The translations under genes and the position numbers were made by a program. A model generated the notes under the pieces. The model was not told the DNA's origin and made no database searches. It was given only the letters and a program-made list of their open reading frames with translations. From Rhizocola hellebori (GTDB taxonomy: Bacteria > Actinomycetota > Actinomycetes > Mycobacteriales > Micromonosporaceae): a DNA stretch of 64,000 bases. The stretch lies in NCBI RefSeq assembly GCF_016862955.1, contig NZ_BONY01000039.1, forward strand, positions 29,778-93,777, given 5' to 3'. This document shows positions 1 through 8,213 of this stretch, piece by piece (position 1 is the first letter of the stretch; every line of letters begins with the position of its first letter).

Positions 1-2
1 GA

Positions 3-1229
3 GCCTCGCTCAAGTGGACCTCCAATGTGGACGGCCCGCTGGGCACCGGCAACGAGCTGACGGTCAACGCCTTGAGTCTCACGGCCGGCACCCATCAGCT
101 GACCCTCACCGCGACCGATGGCACCGGCACGACGGCGACCTCGACCCAGACCGTGCACATCTATCGGGTGGCCCCGCCACGGCCGGGCATCACGATCAGC
201 GCCGGTGGACCCTACACCGGGCAGGAGGGCGCACCGGTGACGGTGACCGGCACGGTGTCCGATCCGGACAGTCTCGGTTCCACGAGCCAGTGGAGCATCG
301 CCCCCAACGGCGACGTGGATCCGGGTAGCAGCTGCACGATCGCCGACCCGGCAGCCCTTTCCACCACAGTCACCTGTACCGACAACGGCACCTTCACCTT
401 GACGCTGACCGCGCACGACGGGGTCAGCCCGCGCACGATCAGCCAGACCAGCACGGTGGTGCTGGGCCAGGCCGATCCGGTGGTGTCCATCTCCGCACCC
501 GGCACCGGGGCGATGTTCGCCGCGAACACGCCGGTGGCGCTCAGCGCGACCTTCACCGACGCTGGACACAACGACACCCACACCTGCACGGTCGACTTCG
601 GCGACGCCACGCCGATCGCCATCGGACAGGTGACCCAGGCGCCTGGCTCCGGCACGTGCAGCGCCACCCACCCCTACACCCAGCTCGGCCCGCACACCGT
701 CGTGGTGAGAGTCACCGATGACAACGGCCGCTCCGCGACCGCGAGCATCACCGTGGTGATCTACCTGCCCGGGGAAGCGTTCGCCGTCAACGCCACCGGG
801 CTGGTGACGATCGCCAAGACGCCGTTGGCCACCTGCCCGCCGAACAAGTCGCTCACCTTGGCGACGTTCAGCGCCGGGATAATCTCGGTCAACGGGCTCA
901 CCGCCAGCTGCGCGGTGGACTCGGGCACGGGGCAGACCACCGCGTCGGCCTCGGTCGACCAGACCAGCGTGCTCGGCGGCGCCATCACCATCACCGGCAT
1001 CCAGAGCAGCTGTGTGGCCAATGCCGGTGGGGTGACCCGTACCTCCAGTGTGGGCGCCATCAACGGGATCCCCATCGGGCAGGGCTCTGGATCGATCACC
1101 GTGCCGCTGGTGGCCCAGGTGTTCTACAACGAGTCCTCGACCGTCAACGGCCAGCAGATCCGAACCGCCATCCGGATACAGACCCTGCTGGGTCAACAGA
1201 TCATCCTCGGCAGCTGCCGGCTCGGCTGA
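3..1229 (+). CDS. Secreted Ig/PKD-like repeat protein with choice-of-anchor-type C-terminus (5' truncated)
   Basis: The frame is open from the left edge and ends at TGA 1227-1229, so only the last 408 residues are visible and the start lies outside. Roughly the first 240 residues are beta-sandwich modules of the PKD/Ig type, with typical end strands such as LTLTATDGTG and VVVRVTDDNGRSA, and paired cysteines inside modules. The last 150 residues, rich in Ser/Thr/Gly with four spaced cysteines, resemble a choice-of-anchor-P-type surface domain. No membrane segment or sortase signal is visible at the C-terminus. The role is probably cell-surface or secreted adhesion or scaffolding; the substrate is unknown. 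A strong hairpin follows the stop. Confident about secreted beta-repeat architecture, not about function. Confidence 0.75.
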   Translation, partial: ASLKWTSNVDGPLGTGNELTVNALSLTAGTHQLTLTATDGTGTTATSTQTVHIYRVAPPRPGITISAGGPYTGQEGAPVTVTGTVSDPDSLGSTSQWSIAPNGDVDPGSSCTIADPAALSTTVTCTDNGTFTLTLTAHDGVSPRTISQTSTVVLGQADPVVSISAPGTGAMFAANTPVALSATFTDAGHNDTHTCTVDFGDATPIAIGQVTQAPGSGTCSATHPYTQLGPHTVVVRVTDDNGRSATASITVVIYLPGEAFAVNATGLVTIAKTPLATCPPNKSLTLATFSAGIISVNGLTASCAVDSGTGQTTASASVDQTSVLGGAITITGIQSSCVANAGGVTRTSSVGAINGIPIGQGSGSITVPLVAQVFYNESSTVNGQQIRTAIRIQTLLGQQIILGSCRLG

Positions 1230-1253
1230 CCACCGGGGTCAGCGCCGCGACAA

Positions 1254-1287
1254 CTGGCTCGCCGGATTGTGCCACCCGGCGAGCCAG
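1254..1287 (+). terminator. Hairpin terminator after the Ig-repeat gene
   Basis: Perfect 12-bp inverted repeat CTGGCTCGCCGG / CCGGCGAGCCAG with a 10-nt loop, 25 bp after the stop codon. No T-run follows, as is usual in actinobacteria. Confidence 0.7.
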
Positions 1288-1374
1288 CCAATACCGCCAT
1301 TTTGACCCGGTGAGCCTTGCCGGGATGCGACATTCGAGGGGCACCCCTGTCGTCGCCAGCCGGAGAGGTTCCAA

Positions 1375-2127
1375 GTGACGTCCTCTCTGGTGTTCCTGGG
1401 CCACTCGACGGTCCTGCTCGACATCGGCGGGGTGCGGGTGCTCACCGATCCGGTGCTGCGCGGGCGCCTGACGTTTCTGAGCCGGGTGGTCGCGCCGGTG
1501 GCGCCCGCCGACTACGCCAATGTCGATGTCGTGGTGCTGTCCCACCTGCACCACGATCACTGCGATCCGGCCTCGCTGGCGCTGCTCGGCCGCGACGTCC
1601 AGCTGGTAGCGCCGGACGGGGCCGCCGGATTCCTGCGGGGGCGCGGATTCCGGCGCGTGGTCACGCTGGCAGTGGGTCAGTCGCACGCGGTGGGGGCGGT
1701 GACCGTCACCGCGACCCGGGCGGTGCACGACGGCCGGCGGGAGCCGTTCGGGCCCCGGGCCGCCGCGGTCGGGTACCTCATCGGATCCAGCGATACCGTC
1801 GCCTATTTCGCCGGTGACACAGATCTGTTCGCCGGGATGCGCGACCTCTGCCCCGACCTCGATCTGGCTCTGATCCCGGTGTGGGGATGGGGCCCGAACC
1901 TCGGCCCGGGACACCTCAACCCGCAACGCGCCGCCGAAGCCGTCGCCCTGCTGCGCCCCCGCCGAGCCGTGCCAATCCATTGGGGCACCCTGTTCCCTTA
2001 TGGGTTGCGGGGCTTCTACTCCGATCGGCTCCGCAGACCGGCTCGCGCCTTCGCCAGCGCGGTGGCGGCCCGCGGGCTGCCCACCGAGGTGCGGCTGCTG
2101 GCACCGGGCAGCGGGCTGACATGGTAG
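1375..2127 (+). CDS. MBL-fold metal-dependent hydrolase (UlaG-like)
   Basis: 250-aa cytoplasmic protein of the metallo-beta-lactamase superfamily. The metal motif HLHHDH is at residues 57-62, further ligands are likely His118 (AVHDG), the Asp of AGDTD near 146 and the His of PIHWGT near 202. The compact size and the opening FLGHSTVLLDIGG resemble the UlaG / Lactamase_B_3 branch that hydrolyses lactones or phosphodiester-type substrates; the true substrate cannot be read. Start is GTG 1375 with GGAGAGG six bases upstream. The stop overlaps the start region of the next gene (ATG 2121, TAG 2125-2127), so the two are probably co-translated. Confidence 0.85.
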   Translation: MTSSLVFLGHSTVLLDIGGVRVLTDPVLRGRLTFLSRVVAPVAPADYANVDVVVLSHLHHDHCDPASLALLGRDVQLVAPDGAAGFLRGRGFRRVVTLAVGQSHAVGAVTVTATRAVHDGRREPFGPRAAAVGYLIGSSDTVAYFAGDTDLFAGMRDLCPDLDLALIPVWGWGPNLGPGHLNPQRAAEAVALLRPRRAVPIHWGTLFPYGLRGFYSDRLRRPARAFASAVAARGLPTEVRLLAPGSGLTW

Positions 2128-4136
2128 CCATGAGCCGCTGGTGGCCCGGTGGTCAAGCGCGGCTTGCCCTGCCGGTCCTCCTGCTGGACTGGGCGGCGCT
2201 GGGCATCGCGATCGCTGTCACGCCCGGGCTTTCCGCGAACACGGGCTGGGATGTGCTGCTGGCCGCGGTGCTGCTCGCGATCGCCGCCGCGCTGCTGCGG
2301 CCGCTGTTCGCCGCTTTCGCCGCCAGGCTCGGCTGGGCCGGTGTGGTGGCGGGATGGCTGTTGACCCAGGCGTTGCTCGTCTACCTGGCCCTGTCGGTGA
2401 CCCCCAACATTCAGGTGAGCGGCTTCTGGCCGGCGTTCTGGGCGTCGTGGATCTACTCCGTGCTCGTCAGCGCCGGGATGTGGGTCGTCACCGCCGGCGA
2501 CAACACGGCTGTGCTGGCGCATCTGTTGCGCACCACCAGGAAGAGCCGCCACGCGGCCGACACCACCACCGTGCCCGGAGTGGTGATGATCCAGATTGAC
2601 GGGCTGTCGGCGCCCCTCGCCCGCTGGGCGATCCAGGCGGGAAACCTGCCGACGCTGACCCGGTGGATCCGGTCGGGCAGCCACAAGCTGGTGGAGTGGC
2701 ACGCGCAGATGCCGGCGACCACACCGGCGAGCCAGGCCGGTCTGCTGCACGGGGCCAGCGCGCACGTGCCCGCGTTTCGCTGGCTGGAGAAGCAGACCGG
2801 CCGGCTCGTGGTCACCAACCATCCCAAGGACGCCGAATACGTGGAGCGCGGTTTCTCCGACGGGCGGGGCCTGCTCGCCGACGGCGGAGTGAGCATTAGC
2901 AACGTCTTCTCCGGCGACGCGCCCGTCAGCCTGCTGACGATGAGCACCGTGGCGCGCAAGGGCGCGCGACGCGGCCCCAGCCGGGAGGTCAGCACCTATC
3001 TCGTCGACCCGTTCGGGCTCACCCGCTCACTGGTACTGACCGTCGGCGAGATGGTCAAAGAGGTGTTCCAGGCGCGGCGGCAGCGGGCCCGCGACATCGA
3101 GCCCAGGGTGCATCGCGAGGCCTCCTACGTGGCGCTGCGTGGCGTGACCAACGTCCTGCTGCGCGACCTCAACCTGAACCTGGCGGCAGAGCACATGATG
3201 CGGGGCGCGCCGGTCATCTACTGCGATTTCGTCGACTACGACGAGATCGCCCACCACGCCGGTCCCACCCGGGCCGAGTCGCTTGCCTCACTGGACGGCA
3301 TCGACTGGGTGCTGGGAAAGCTGGAACAGCTTGCGGCGCAAACCCCTCGCCCGTACCACCTAGTGGTTCTTTCTGATCATGGACAGAGTCAGGGCGCGAC
3401 CTTCCTGCAGCGCTACGGAATGACGCTGGAGGCTCTGGTCCGAAAGCTGATGTCGGGCGATGGCACGGATCTGGCCGGCGCTCCCGAAAACGAGCAGTGG
3501 GGCCGGGTCCGCGCCCTGCTGACCGAGGTCAGCGGGGAGCAGAAGGCGATCGGCAAGCTGACCAAAAGCGTGCTGGCGGCGCGTGACGAGCCACCCGCGC
3601 CCAGCCCGGACGACGGTACGGAGCTGGTCGTCATCGCCTCCGGCAACCTGGGCATGGTCTACCTCGCCCGGGAACGCCGCCGCCTGACGGTGGAGGAGAT
3701 CGAGGCGCGGCACCCGAATCTGCTGACCGGGCTCGTCACCCACCCCGGCATCGGGTTCGTGATGGTGCGATCGGGTTCGCGCGGGCCGATCGTCCTCGGC
3801 CGCGACGGCGTCCACCATCTCGTCGACGGCCGGATCGACGGCTCGGATCCGCTGGCCGAATTCGGCCCGCACGCGGCCGACGACCTCAGACGCCACGACA
3901 CCCTGCCGCACGTCGGCGACATCGTGCTCAACAGCCTGATGGATGCCGCGACCGGTGAGGTGGCCGCTTTCGAGGAACTGGTCGGCTGCCACGGCGGGCT
4001 GGGCGGATGGCAGACCCGGCCGATGCTGATCCACCCCGCGCACTGGCCGGGGCCGGGATCGTTCATCGGCGCCGACGCGGTACACCATCAGCTGGTGCAT
4101 TGGCTAAAGGACCTCGGTCTTCGCGCCGAGCAATAG
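2121..4136 (+). CDS. Membrane protein with holin-like N-terminus and alkaline-phosphatase-superfamily phosphodiesterase domain
   Basis: 671 aa from ATG 2121; ATG 2130 is an equally possible start. Residues about 15-130 contain four hydrophobic helices similar to the mycobacterial four-TM phage-holin-like domain. From about residue 155 comes a type I phosphodiesterase / nucleotide pyrophosphatase fold: VVMIQIDGLS (first metal Asp), DFVDYDEIAHHAG (central Asp/His motif), VLSDHGQSQG (Asp-His metal pair) and a late HPAHWPGPG. The enzyme is probably membrane-anchored and acts on a phosphoester; orientation and substrate are unknown. The gene overlaps the preceding MBL hydrolase and ends at a bidirectional hairpin shared with the convergent neighbour. 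Confidence 0.82.
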   Translation: MVAMSRWWPGGQARLALPVLLLDWAALGIAIAVTPGLSANTGWDVLLAAVLLAIAAALLRPLFAAFAARLGWAGVVAGWLLTQALLVYLALSVTPNIQVSGFWPAFWASWIYSVLVSAGMWVVTAGDNTAVLAHLLRTTRKSRHAADTTTVPGVVMIQIDGLSAPLARWAIQAGNLPTLTRWIRSGSHKLVEWHAQMPATTPASQAGLLHGASAHVPAFRWLEKQTGRLVVTNHPKDAEYVERGFSDGRGLLADGGVSISNVFSGDAPVSLLTMSTVARKGARRGPSREVSTYLVDPFGLTRSLVLTVGEMVKEVFQARRQRARDIEPRVHREASYVALRGVTNVLLRDLNLNLAAEHMMRGAPVIYCDFVDYDEIAHHAGPTRAESLASLDGIDWVLGKLEQLAAQTPRPYHLVVLSDHGQSQGATFLQRYGMTLEALVRKLMSGDGTDLAGAPENEQWGRVRALLTEVSGEQKAIGKLTKSVLAARDEPPAPSPDDGTELVVIASGNLGMVYLARERRRLTVEEIEARHPNLLTGLVTHPGIGFVMVRSGSRGPIVLGRDGVHHLVDGRIDGSDPLAEFGPHAADDLRRHDTLPHVGDIVLNSLMDAATGEVAAFEELVGCHGGLGGWQTRPMLIHPAHWPGPGSFIGADAVHHQLVHWLKDLGLRAEQ

Positions 4137-4139
4137 AAA

Positions 4140-4168
4140 GGCGACCGGCCCTCATCGAGCCGGTCGCC
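4140..4168. terminator. Bidirectional hairpin between convergent genes
   Basis: Perfect 10-bp inverted repeat GGCGACCGGC / GCCGGTCGCC with a 9-nt loop, placed between the stop at 4136 (+) and the stop at 4192 (-). It can serve both strands. Confidence 0.8.
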
Positions 4169-4191
4169 CCTTGTTGTTGTGCTGGTTGAGG

Positions 4192-6663
4192 TTACGGCGT
4201 CGTAGCATCCCGGTGGGTGACCTGATAGGTCGCTTCGACTCCGGAAGCCTCAAGGACGACGGTCACCGGGCCTTCCGGCAGGGTGCACGTGATGGTGCGG
4301 TCGGCGTAGCCATAGAACGTGTAGCAGTAGCGCAGACCGTCCGCCGTGTACACCGACACGGCTGCCTCGCCGGTGCCGGTAAGCCGGTGCCAGGTAAAGG
4401 ATTCCCGGGCAGCGTGCTGATCGGCGGGGATGCTGAAGCAGGTGGCGAAGCTGTCCGCGTTGGTGCTGACAGTCGCGCCTGCCTCATCTCGGGGCAGCAC
4501 CGGGCAGGCCGGTGGGCCGTCGACGCGGGCGAAGGAGAGCGCGAACGGGCTCGGAACATAACCGCTGCGCTGAGTCACCACCGCCGTGTAGGGGCCGGTG
4601 CCGGTCAGCTCACAGCTGGCCTGGCGAAGACTCCACGAGGAGTCGCAAACGTATTCGCCCGTGGAGTTGAGCACATACACATTGGGATACGCCGCTCCGG
4701 TCGCGTCCGCGGGCAGCAGCATGACTACACGGCCACCCGCCGGGGTGGGCAGTTGCAGACAGACATATTGCCCTGGCGTGGTGAACCCACCACGGTGCGG
4801 CGCTTGGGCATAGCCCGTGTCAGACACCGGGGTGCACCCGGACGGCTGGTAAGGCAGCAGCGTGGTGTAGTAGGAGAAATCGTTGTCGACGACCGACCCC
4901 GGGGCACGACCATTGAGCACCATCGTGTACCGGCCGGCCGCCGGGATGTCACATACGCTGCTGTCGTTGCAGATACGGGTTCCCGTGCTGTCGTAGACAG
5001 GCGCGTATGTCTGGTTGTTCTCGGCGTCGAACGCCTTGGCGATGTAGCGCCCAGGGGTCGCGATGTCGAGGATGCGGCAGCGGATCGGGCCCAGCGCCCC
5101 GGCCGGTGCGGCGTTGTAGGCGCCGGGCCGGATCACGGGACAGCCAGCGGGCTGCGACAGCCGCCGGATTTGCAGTTTGTACATGGCGTCGGTAGTGCCG
5201 GAGTCCCACGAATTGAGGTACGAGATGATCCGGTAGCTGCCGGTCGCGGGCAGGACACAGCCGTCCTGCTCGCTGTATTCGGTGCAAAGCGATGTGCCTG
5301 TACTGTCGACCAGCCAAGCCACCACGGTGTTGTAGACGATCGGCGCCCGGTAGAACACCACACGATCCCCGGCGTTGCCGTGGAACAGCTGGCAGTTCGT
5401 CTGGACGTCCGAGGTCTGGTGCACCAGCGCCGCGTCGAGTGCCCACGACAGTCCGGTGTTGATGGCGCAGCCGCCGTTGCGGAACAGTGAGGCTGCCGCG
5501 ATGTGGTAGTTGACGGGGTTCCAGTCCCTGTTTTGCAGGATCACGGTGTAGTCGCCCGCCGCCGGCAGATTACAAGACAGCAAGTTGTACCCGTAGCACA
5601 CCGTCAGACCGGCGTCATCGTAGGCGGTCCAGCTGATTGACTGCCCGTTGTAGATGCGAATGCCCACCGTTCCGGCAGAAGGCATGCGGATCTTGTGACA
5701 GCTGATGCTCTCCTGACCGCCGAGGCTGCCGCTTCCGGTGTTGGAACCCGGATCACCGAAAGGCGTCAGTTTCAGCGCGGCGCACCCGGCGGCGTTCGAA
5801 ATTCGCGCGATCCGGAAGTTGTAGGTGGCCGCGGTGCCGTAGTAGTTGGACAGGTTGAGGTGATAGGGCCCGGCCGTGGTGAGCGTGCATTCGTTCGCAT
5901 AGCGCACCTGGCAGACCGGCTGGAATTGCCCGTCGAGAATCATCCCTTGCACGTCAGCGCCGCCGGCGCCGATGCCATTGGTCTTCCACAGGTGCACGAC
6001 GGTGCCGACCGGCTGGTTGAACCGGTAGCAGTCGCCGGCGGAACCCGCCGCCAGCGAGCCGTCAATACCGGTGCTGGCGAAGGAGAAGAAGGTCCCGGGC
6101 AGTGTGGTGCAGGTGGACGGAGTGCGCATCGACTGCACCGACAGCGAATAGTCGCCGGTGCCTTCGCCCCACTCCAGCTTGACGGTGATCGTGTAGGTTT
6201 TCGCCCCGGCCAGCTGGCAGGTGCTCGCGCTGGTGAACAGATAGCAGATCGGGTCGCCGTTGGGCGCCTTCAGCTGAGCGCTCACATAGTCGCCACTGCC
6301 GCCCTTGAACATGGTGTACAGCAGGTCGTTGGCGCGGGTGGTGGTGACGGTGAAGTTGTCCTCCCGATCGCCGGTGATCGAGGAACAGACGGCGATATCG
6401 CCGAAGGCCAGGGCTCCACCACATTGCTCGGCCGCCGTGGAGACAGCCGTGGCCGCAGCCACCGCCGTGGTCGCGGTCGTCGCTGCTGGCGTGGTGGTTT
6501 CCCTCGTTGATGATGCCCCGCCGTTGGTGATGGCCGCTGTGCTTTGGGCGACCGCCGGCGGCGGTGCTTGGCTGGCGGCGGCGGGTGTTGCGGTGATTGT
6601 CGCAGCGGCGCAAACAAATGCGCCGAGCAGTGACAGCACGCGCGATGGCGCAGAGAAATGCAC
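4192..6663 (-). CDS. Large secreted protein with seven cysteine-paired beta repeats
   Basis: 823 aa from GTG 6663-6661, chosen because GGGGAG lies about ten bases upstream and the peptide then opens directly with a signal sequence (VLSLLGAFVCAAATITA); an ATG at 6732 would add 23 polar residues. After a Thr/Ala-rich linker come seven consecutive units of about 100 residues. Each unit carries a D-x-G-x-x-x-C strand, a second Cys five to fourteen residues later just before a Leu/Pro-x-x-G-x-Y turn, a Y-x-L/I-type strand, and usually a closing Cys-Pro or Cys-Thr. The pattern recalls bacterial pre-peptidase-type beta domains, but I recognise no catalytic motif. Cysteines appear paired, as expected for an extracellular protein. 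No anchor is visible. Function unknown. Confidence 0.8.
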   Translation of the reverse strand: MHFSAPSRVLSLLGAFVCAAATITATPAAASQAPPPAVAQSTAAITNGGASSTRETTTPAATTATTAVAAATAVSTAAEQCGGALAFGDIAVCSSITGDREDNFTVTTTRANDLLYTMFKGGSGDYVSAQLKAPNGDPICYLFTSASTCQLAGAKTYTITVKLEWGEGTGDYSLSVQSMRTPSTCTTLPGTFFSFASTGIDGSLAAGSAGDCYRFNQPVGTVVHLWKTNGIGAGGADVQGMILDGQFQPVCQVRYANECTLTTAGPYHLNLSNYYGTAATYNFRIARISNAAGCAALKLTPFGDPGSNTGSGSLGGQESISCHKIRMPSAGTVGIRIYNGQSISWTAYDDAGLTVCYGYNLLSCNLPAAGDYTVILQNRDWNPVNYHIAAASLFRNGGCAINTGLSWALDAALVHQTSDVQTNCQLFHGNAGDRVVFYRAPIVYNTVVAWLVDSTGTSLCTEYSEQDGCVLPATGSYRIISYLNSWDSGTTDAMYKLQIRRLSQPAGCPVIRPGAYNAAPAGALGPIRCRILDIATPGRYIAKAFDAENNQTYAPVYDSTGTRICNDSSVCDIPAAGRYTMVLNGRAPGSVVDNDFSYYTTLLPYQPSGCTPVSDTGYAQAPHRGGFTTPGQYVCLQLPTPAGGRVVMLLPADATGAAYPNVYVLNSTGEYVCDSSWSLRQASCELTGTGPYTAVVTQRSGYVPSPFALSFARVDGPPACPVLPRDEAGATVSTNADSFATCFSIPADQHAARESFTWHRLTGTGEAAVSVYTADGLRYCYTFYGYADRTITCTLPEGPVTVVLEASGVEATYQVTHRDATTP

Positions 6664-6813
6664 CCTTAAATCAACTCCCCGTGTCAGGCTCTGACGGAAT
6701 GCAGAGCGATTAGATAGTTGAATGGATATCACTGACTGTCAACTCATTAGCGAAACAAATGTGAATCTTTCGAGCAGATTCCGGTTCCGCCTCTACTTTG
6801 GATGGTTGGCGAA

Positions 6814-6988
6814 TCAGAGCAGGCCGCGCCGGGCCGCCTGCAGCCCGGCCTGGAAGCGGGGTCTGCGCGCCGAGCTGGCGCATGAGCGTGCTGATCCGGC
6901 GCTGGACGGTACGCAGCCGAGCCCGAGGTGGCGGGCGATCGCCTGATCGGTGATCCCGGCGGCGAGCAAGGTCAGCAGGGCGCGGATT
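6814..6988 (-). pseudogene. Decayed C-terminus of a LuxR-type HTH regulator
   Basis: Read on the minus strand, three successive frames give the pieces LLTLLAAGITDQAIARHLG, RTVQRRISTLMRQLGAQT and FQAGLQAARRGLL-stop, which join into one typical C-terminal LuxR/TrmB-style helix-turn-helix. Two frameshifts, near 6908 and near 6858, separate them, and the N-terminal part is absent: homology stops near 6988, where an unrelated fragment on the other strand begins. It cannot make an intact protein. Confidence 0.6.
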
Positions 6989-7103
6989 CCTCATCCAGCA
7001 GCCGTCATTCCAGCCCACCCTGCCTTCGGCGCAGGCCGGCACCTTCAAGGTGACCGACCTGCTGCGTTTCGCCGGCGTCGATCCGGCCAGCCGCGGCCAG
7101 TAG
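6981..7103 (+). pseudogene. Orphan C-terminal gene fragment
   Basis: A 40-codon open stretch on the plus strand, containing AGTFKVTDLLRFAGVDPAS, ends at TAG 7101-7103 with coding-like composition but no start, no upstream body and no ribosome binding site. It abuts the LuxR relic, so two gene ends have been joined tail to head. The parent family was not recognised. The rest of 6664-7222 shows no other gene. Confidence 0.4.
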
Positions 7104-7209
7104 GGGCTGCTCCGGCTGCCGTGTGAGCGTGCTCCGAACCGCATGGCAGCCGGAGATCCACCCGGCGAAGAACCGGGCGGGCGGCTCCCACCGACGGCCC
7201 GCGACGACG

Positions 7210-7222
7210 TATTCTGCCGGGC
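7210..7222 (+). promoter_or_regulatory. Probable leaderless promoter of the methyltransferase gene
   Basis: A TATTCT -10 box at 7210-7215 is followed by exactly seven bases and then ATG 7223. No Shine-Dalgarno sequence is present. This is the usual geometry of actinobacterial leaderless transcripts. No good -35 box is visible. Confidence 0.5.
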
Positions 7223-8167
7223 ATGGCGAATTCGGATCGGGACGACGCACTGACCTCGGTAAACATCACGCGTGAGGCTTGCCCGGGATGCGCGGGCACG
7301 GGGCCGTTCGCGCTCTACGCCGAAGCCAAGATCGATCCCAACCGGATGACCGATCTCGCTTTCGCGTCGCGCAAGGCGCCGGAGAACATGCACCTGCGGC
7401 TGGTCACCTGTGCGAGTTGCGATCTGCTCTTCGCCAACCCGATCCCGAAGCAGCAAGCCGTCGAGCAGGCCTACCTTGAGGCGTCCTTCGACAGCGCCGA
7501 GGAGGCCGGCCACGCGAGCCGTACCTATGGCCGCCTGATCGACACCATCAGGAAGGATCTTCCTGGCTCCGATGGCGTGCTGGACATCGGCACCGGCGAG
7601 GGCTCGTTCCTCGAGGAGCTCGGCTCGCGAGGCTTCACCGGACTGGTCGGCGTCGAGCCGTCGGCCGCCCCGGTCGCCGCGGCCAAGCCGCAGACGCGGC
7701 CGCTGATCCGGCACGAGACCTTTGATCCGAGCGTTTTCACGCCGTCGAGCTTCACGCTGATCACCTGCTTCCAGACGCTGGAGCACGTCTTCGAGCCGGG
7801 CGAGCTGGTTCGCGCCGCCTTCGCGCTGTTGAAGCCGGGTGGCGCCTTCGTCGCCGTCTGCCACGACCGGCGCGCTCTGTCCGCGCGCATTCTGGGCAAG
7901 AAGTCCCCGATCTTCGACATCGAGCACCTTCAGCTGTTCTCACCGCGCAGCGGCCAGGCCCTGCTGACCCACGCCGGCTACGAGCGGGTCAAGGCCAAGA
8001 TGATCTATAACCGGTACCCGGTGCACTACTGGTCGAAACTGCTGCCGATCCCCGGTGGCCGCAAGGACGCTTTCGTCGCGCGCCTGCGCCGCTCCGCGGC
8101 GGGCCGGGCCGCGGTCAGCCTTCCCGCCGGCAACCAGATCATTCTCGGCTTCAAGCCCAGCCGGTGA
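7223..8167 (+). CDS. Class I SAM-dependent methyltransferase with N-terminal zinc-ribbon-like motif
   Basis: 314 aa. Cys20-x2-Cys23 and Cys63-x2-Cys66 form a four-cysteine zinc-ribbon-like N-terminus. The SAM-binding motif I is DIGTGEGSF at 121-129, followed by GVEPS (ribose-binding acidic residue) and the LEHVFEP segment characteristic of Methyltransf_23 proteins. The closing part FDIEHLQLFSPRSG is also typical of that group, often involved in modifying sugars or small molecules. Soluble and cytoplasmic. It starts at ATG 7223 and appears leaderless. It is followed after 46 bp by the dynamin-like pair on the same strand; no functional link is evident. Confidence 0.85.
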   Translation: MANSDRDDALTSVNITREACPGCAGTGPFALYAEAKIDPNRMTDLAFASRKAPENMHLRLVTCASCDLLFANPIPKQQAVEQAYLEASFDSAEEAGHASRTYGRLIDTIRKDLPGSDGVLDIGTGEGSFLEELGSRGFTGLVGVEPSAAPVAAAKPQTRPLIRHETFDPSVFTPSSFTLITCFQTLEHVFEPGELVRAAFALLKPGGAFVAVCHDRRALSARILGKKSPIFDIEHLQLFSPRSGQALLTHAGYERVKAKMIYNRYPVHYWSKLLPIPGGRKDAFVARLRRSAAGRAAVSLPAGNQIILGFKPSR

Positions 8168-8213
8168 CGGCCGGTTTGGTAGCGCAGGGCCGCCGCCGGG
8201 TAATGCTGAACGT

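Noticed and set aside
1881..2120. Earlier start for the holin-phosphodiesterase gene
   Set aside because: The extension lies inside the MBL hydrolase coding sequence and has Arg/Pro-rich shadow composition.
4171..5490. Long plus-strand frame opposite the seven-repeat protein
   Set aside because: Antisense to a gene with signal peptide, ribosome site and repeat structure; the frame has no recognisable motif.
6710..7927. Long minus-strand open frame over the methyltransferase gene
   Set aside because: Mostly antisense to 7223-8167; only its last part coincides with the LuxR relic, and the composition is Arg/Gly-rich as expected for a shadow frame.
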